A stretch of DNA of 64,000 bases. Origin: Melanopsichium pennsylvanicum (lineage: Eukaryota > Basidiomycota > Ustilaginomycetes > Ustilaginales). Of this stretch, positions 60,595 to 64,000 are shown one piece after another; position 1 is the first letter of the stretch, and each line of letters opens with the position of its first letter. The stretch is from NCBI GenBank assembly GCA_900208305.1, contig OAPG01000005.1:124001-188000 (forward strand). The letters are read 5' to 3'. The position numbers and the translations under genes were made by a program. The notes below the pieces were generated by a model. The model ran no database searches. It had not been told where the DNA came from and saw only the letters and a program-made list of their open reading frames with translations.

Positions 60595-62427
60595 ATGCCC
60601 GTGTACGGCGCCCCATCCGGGCGTGGTGAAGCTGATCTCTACTCAGACAAGCCGCTCGCCAGTGGTCAGACCTCGCCAATGCTTCCAATATCAAGCACGG
60701 ACCGATCCGCACCCGGTGCTTCTTACCGAACCAAGCTCTCCGTATGGTGGGCGAGTCAAACCAAAACCCGCAAGATTCTTCTCGTCTCGTGCACTGCAAT
60801 CTCTCTACTAGCTTTGATCCTCGGTCTAGCTTTGGGTTTGACCCTCACCAAGTCTTCCCAAGATCCCAGCCCGTCAAGTGATTATGTCCCGGCCACAATC
60901 TCGGGTAACCGTACTTCTCTTCTCACCAGCGGCTCGTTCTACACGGCGCCCAAAGACGGAACCAACTTTGTTTGGAATTCCACCTTGCCTTCCCTCGGCT
61001 CGTATCGGGCTGACTCTCAAGGTGTAGACATCATTGTCAATACCACTCAGCGATACCAAGAGATTGATGGGTTTGGTGGTGCTCTCACCGATAGCTCTGC
61101 TTCACTTCTGAGTCGTCTCAAGACTAAGGAAGTTGAGCTTTACAATAGAGTGATGGATTTCATGTTTAACAACGCGACTGGTGTTGGGATAACGAGGGTT
61201 TCGATGGGAGCTAGTGACTTTAGCGTTGATCAGGAATATTCGTACATTCCTAACCCTCCTGAATACGATCAAGCTGCAACCGAGTTGAATGATCCCGATG
61301 CCTTGTTAAGTAGCTTTTCGGTCGAGGGAACTCAGAGTAGCCAGTATACCATTCCGGTGCTACAGGACGCTCTCAAACGAAATTCAAATTTGAAGGTGAT
61401 TCTCTCACCTTGGTCACCCCCTGCATTTATGAAGAGCAACAACACCATGAACGGAGGCTCTCTTCGTAATTCTTCCTTCATTCCCTTATTAGCTCAGTAT
61501 TACGCCACCACCGCAGATGCTTGGACCAAACTCGGTGTACGTCCTTGGGCCATGACATTGCAGAATGAACCTTCCAACGTCGCTCCGTATCCAAGTATGG
61601 GAATGAACTCGACTCAACAATCTCAACTTGCTCTTGCGCTCAAGAGTGAGCTCTCTCAACGTGGTTTGGGTTCAATTCAAATTTGGGGTCATGATGATAA
61701 TTATAGTGGTTATCAATCGGCTGCCGACATTGTGAATGATAATAGTAGTGCTATTGATGCGATTGCATTCCACTGTTATCGAGGTGAAACTTCTCAGATT
61801 TCGCAGTTTGCGTCATCCTTGCAAAATGGTGTTACCAAGGATGTGCATATGACAGAATGTACAGGTACTGGTCATCCTTCCAATCGATGGAACGGTATTC
61901 AAGGTTGGTTATCCAAAGTTTATTGGCCACTAAGTTTGCAAAATAGCAAGAGCATTATTCAATGGAATCTTGCATTGGATAGTGGGCATGGACCTCATTT
62001 GGAAAACAGCTATTGTTCGAGCTGTACTGGAAGTCTAACCTTATCGAGTCAACAAAATCCTGCCAATCCATATGTGCAGTACAATGATCAGATGTACCTC
62101 AATAACCACTTTAGTGTAGCAAGTACCGACTTGTCCAACGTGGGTGGTGGTAAAGCAGTTAGAGTCGGCGCCGAACAGGGTACTTTATATTCGCTACAAT
62201 CCGAGGATTGGCAATGCCTCAACTGGGTTGCCTACGCAGCCCCTTTAAGTGCGACGACATTGCAGAATGCAAACAACACAAATGCAGCTCAATCAAACAG
62301 GAGGGTGGGTTTGGTGATTGCCAATACTTGCCAAGACACAAAGGATGTGGTCATCTCGAGCGATGGCAGGCGCACAACCTTGCCTGTTCAAGAGGGATTG
62401 AGCACTTTTGTCTGGACAGCACCCTAG
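60595..62427 (+). CDS. Membrane-anchored GH30 glycoside hydrolase (beta-glucanase/glucosylceramidase type)
   Basis: The 610-residue protein starts at ATG 60595; the frame reaches 60571 only via a TTG. A 60-residue cytosolic tail, a transmembrane anchor (ILLVSCTAISLLALILGLAL, about 61-84) and a large outer domain give type II topology. The GH30 (clan A) barrel runs about 145-520: YQEIDGFGGALTDSSASLL, GITRVSMGASDFS, LKVILSPWSPPAFMK, the acid/base Glu in WAMTLQNEPS (E325) and the nucleophile Glu in VHMTECTGTG (E421). The terminal beta-sandwich follows, with RRVGLVIANTCQDTKDV. Related enzymes cleave beta-1,6-glucan or glucosylceramide. Anchoring at the membrane suggests wall remodelling; the substrate is not certain. 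Codon use changes to T/A-ending after about 61100. Confidence 0.9.
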   Translation: MPVYGAPSGRGEADLYSDKPLASGQTSPMLPISSTDRSAPGASYRTKLSVWWASQTKTRKILLVSCTAISLLALILGLALGLTLTKSSQDPSPSSDYVPATISGNRTSLLTSGSFYTAPKDGTNFVWNSTLPSLGSYRADSQGVDIIVNTTQRYQEIDGFGGALTDSSASLLSRLKTKEVELYNRVMDFMFNNATGVGITRVSMGASDFSVDQEYSYIPNPPEYDQAATELNDPDALLSSFSVEGTQSSQYTIPVLQDALKRNSNLKVILSPWSPPAFMKSNNTMNGGSLRNSSFIPLLAQYYATTADAWTKLGVRPWAMTLQNEPSNVAPYPSMGMNSTQQSQLALALKSELSQRGLGSIQIWGHDDNYSGYQSAADIVNDNSSAIDAIAFHCYRGETSQISQFASSLQNGVTKDVHMTECTGTGHPSNRWNGIQGWLSKVYWPLSLQNSKSIIQWNLALDSGHGPHLENSYCSSCTGSLTLSSQQNPANPYVQYNDQMYLNNHFSVASTDLSNVGGGKAVRVGAEQGTLYSLQSEDWQCLNWVAYAAPLSATTLQNANNTNAAQSNRRVGLVIANTCQDTKDVVISSDGRRTTLPVQEGLSTFVWTAP

Positions 62428-63026
62428 AACGGGATTCCATGTCAACCTGTATAGTATTAGAGACAATAATACTTTGCATATAGCATCTCAAAGCGAGACG
62501 ACTAGACAGCACGTGATGCTTGTGTAGATAATTGACAAAACATGACTTTCGAGGCGAACGACAATCTAACACTGAATGACTTCCGGAAAGAAGTTACCAG
62601 CGACTGCGAGCTGCTTCTCCAGCAAGCCGCCTTCGCCCGTGTCCTGCAGTAGCTTCCAGACGGCGATAAGTCGAGGCTGCACAAGCTACAGTATAGGCGG
62701 TTCAGCTACACTAGGGGTGGATATGGTAGGGTCGCCAGAATTCGCCGCAACCCCACACTTAGGCACCCCAACACACACCTTTAAATGCACAAGTGGCACA
62801 ACTTGGTAAAATTGGCCAGAAACTAGACGATGCAAAAGGGAATGGCTAAACAAGCTGCCAAAATGCAAGAGAACCAGATCGAAGGGACTTGAGAAGAGAG
62901 CGAGACATTGTCCGAGTCAAGAAGGACCGATTATAATGAGGTCAACATAGAACTAGCAAATCCGAGAAACACGACCAGTAGAGAATGCGAGAGACAATCG
63001 AATCAAACGAAGCATGAAGACAATAA
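62428..63026. other. Convergent spacer between GH30 and 4CL-like genes
   Basis: Holds both 3' flanks. Short frames on either strand are unsupported; no repeat of note. Confidence 0.55.
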
Positions 63027-64000
63027 TCAGGCAGCAGCGACGGGAGAGATGGGAGAGAAGATACTACCGTCTCTTTGTTCGTCCTCCTTTGCGTTGCCCG
63101 CATTGATGGTCGAGAGATTCGCAACAAGCGTACTCCTAAGCTGGTTCTTCGCGTCAGCCTTAGCGGCTTCCCTAGCAGCTTCGTCCCTAAGCAGTCTTCT
63201 CAGAATCTTGCCAGATGGACTCTTGGGGACGCTGCTGACCCATTCGATGCCCCCGCGAATCTTCTTGTGAGCGGCAACCAACGTTTCCATGTGTCCTCGC
63301 ACCCTCTTCTCCAAATCCATACACTCTTCTGGCTTGTTCAAGAGTTCGAGGTCCCTCGGTACGATACAAGCGCGGGGCACCTCGGTCATCTGAGCTGGGC
63401 ACCAGACACCAAACACGGCCACATCCGCGACTTCGGGATGAGATGTAATAACAGCCTCGAGTTCAGCCGGCGAGACTTGGAAGCCTTTGAATTTGATCAA
63501 ATCCTTGATGCGATCGACGATGAAGATTTCGGTGTTTCGCATCACGGCTACGTCACCAGTCTTGAACCATCCATCTTCGGTGAACGCGTCGCGGGTCGCA
63601 ACCTCGTTATCGAGGTAGCCCTTCATAATGGTTGGCCCACGCAGCCATACTTCGCCTGGAACACCCTCCCTACCCTGCTCCTGACCAACATCGTGGCCCT
63701 CTTCCGAAACCAGGCGCACCTCGACACCGGGTGCGATCCGGCCTGCCGCGCCCTTAGAGTTGGGCAACTCTTTAGGGCCAGAGCAGATGACTGAGGGCAA
63801 GCTTTCCGTCAGACCGTATCCGTTCAAAACTGCCATGCCGGGGTACCTCTTCTCCAAGAGCTCGAAAAGCTCTGCTGACAGCGGCGCAGCACCGCACTGA
63901 ACGCACTTGAGGCTGGACATATTGTATTTTTCCGGCACCGCACTCTTGGCCAGTTGCAGCAACACCGGAGGCACAACGAGTGAAGCGGTAGCCTGATGCT
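63027..64000 (-). CDS. AMP-forming acyl/4-coumarate-CoA ligase-like enzyme, C-terminal part (truncated by window edge)
   Basis: The frame is open from base 64000; residues HQATASLVV precede the GTG at 63974, matching the conserved interior of 4CL-type ligases, so the start is outside the window. About 324 C-terminal residues are seen. Adenylate-forming motifs are in order: GAAPLSAEL, YGLTESLPSV (YGxTE), PGEVWLRGPTIMKGYL, DGWFKTGDVAV (Asp binding the ribose), DRIKDLIKFKGFQVSPAELE (hinge) and PKSPSGKILRR with the catalytic Lys. The enzyme activates a carboxylic acid to acyl-AMP and then to the CoA thioester. The tail after the last motif is about 50 residues and ends VAAA, not a peroxisomal SKL-type signal. 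Substrate unknown. Confidence 0.9.
   Translation of the reverse strand, partial: HQATASLVVPPVLLQLAKSAVPEKYNMSSLKCVQCGAAPLSAELFELLEKRYPGMAVLNGYGLTESLPSVICSGPKELPNSKGAAGRIAPGVEVRLVSEEGHDVGQEQGREGVPGEVWLRGPTIMKGYLDNEVATRDAFTEDGWFKTGDVAVMRNTEIFIVDRIKDLIKFKGFQVSPAELEAVITSHPEVADVAVFGVWCPAQMTEVPRACIVPRDLELLNKPEECMDLEKRVRGHMETLVAAHKKIRGGIEWVSSVPKSPSGKILRRLLRDEAAREAAKADAKNQLRSTLVANLSTINAGNAKEDEQRDGSIFSPISPVAAA

Noticed and set aside
1..64000. CRISPR array, prophage or bacterial-type mobile island
   Set aside because: No regularly spaced repeats, integrase or phage genes; the window is plainly eukaryotic nuclear DNA.

Overview
The window looks like a nuclear chromosome segment from a basidiomycete, most likely a smut-type fungus (Ustilaginomycotina). 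Coding density is moderate, most genes are long single-exon ORFs, the few introns are short (83-190 nt) with GTAAGT-like donors, and all three tRNA genes carry introns of about 31 nt after position 37. The proteins are typical fungal housekeeping and secretory-pathway genes. The lineage is my inference from gene style and families, because no database search was possible.

Layout. 1-1151 (+) is the 3' part of threonine synthase. 2510-6024 (-) is a two-exon gene for a large secreted protein with repeated dibasic (KEX2-type) sites, unrecognised and the most unusual gene here. Across a 1.5 kb divergent promoter lies a secreted CAP/PR-1-like protein with a serine-rich region (7522-8967, +). An XPG/FEN1-family nuclease (9975-12185, +) is flanked by tRNA-Lys(CTT), tRNA-Val(AAC) and tRNA-Lys(TTT). 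A four-exon V-ATPase subunit G gene (13726-14520, -) is divergent from a Pta1/symplekin gene with a polyglutamine tract (15702-19445, +), which converges on an OPT oligopeptide transporter (19755-22181, -).

The 22.2-24.5 kb gap contains 661 bp with no CpG at all, probably a mutated repeat relic. Then follow a membrane-anchored histidine acid phosphatase (24525-26519, +), a Sec7/BIG ARF-GEF (27032-33127, -), Mob1 (33858-34511, -) and a family-2 glycosyltransferase (35100-36542, -). Next come a fusion of a GH16-like ectodomain to an acyltransferase-3 membrane domain (39187-42783, +), an Hrd3/SEL1L ERAD protein (43229-46498, +), the giant ribosome-biogenesis factor UTP20 (47099-56311, +), a second acyltransferase-3-like protein (56690-58420, -), a membrane-anchored GH30 hydrolase (60595-62427, +) and the C-terminal part of a 4CL-like AMP-forming ligase running off the right edge (63027-64000, -).

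There is no operon or obvious single pathway. Many products do act in secretion or at the cell surface: Sec7 in Golgi trafficking, Hrd3 in ER quality control, and secreted or membrane-anchored wall/surface enzymes. The two secreted proteins sharing the 6.0-7.5 kb promoter region are the best place to look for host-interaction or surface biology.
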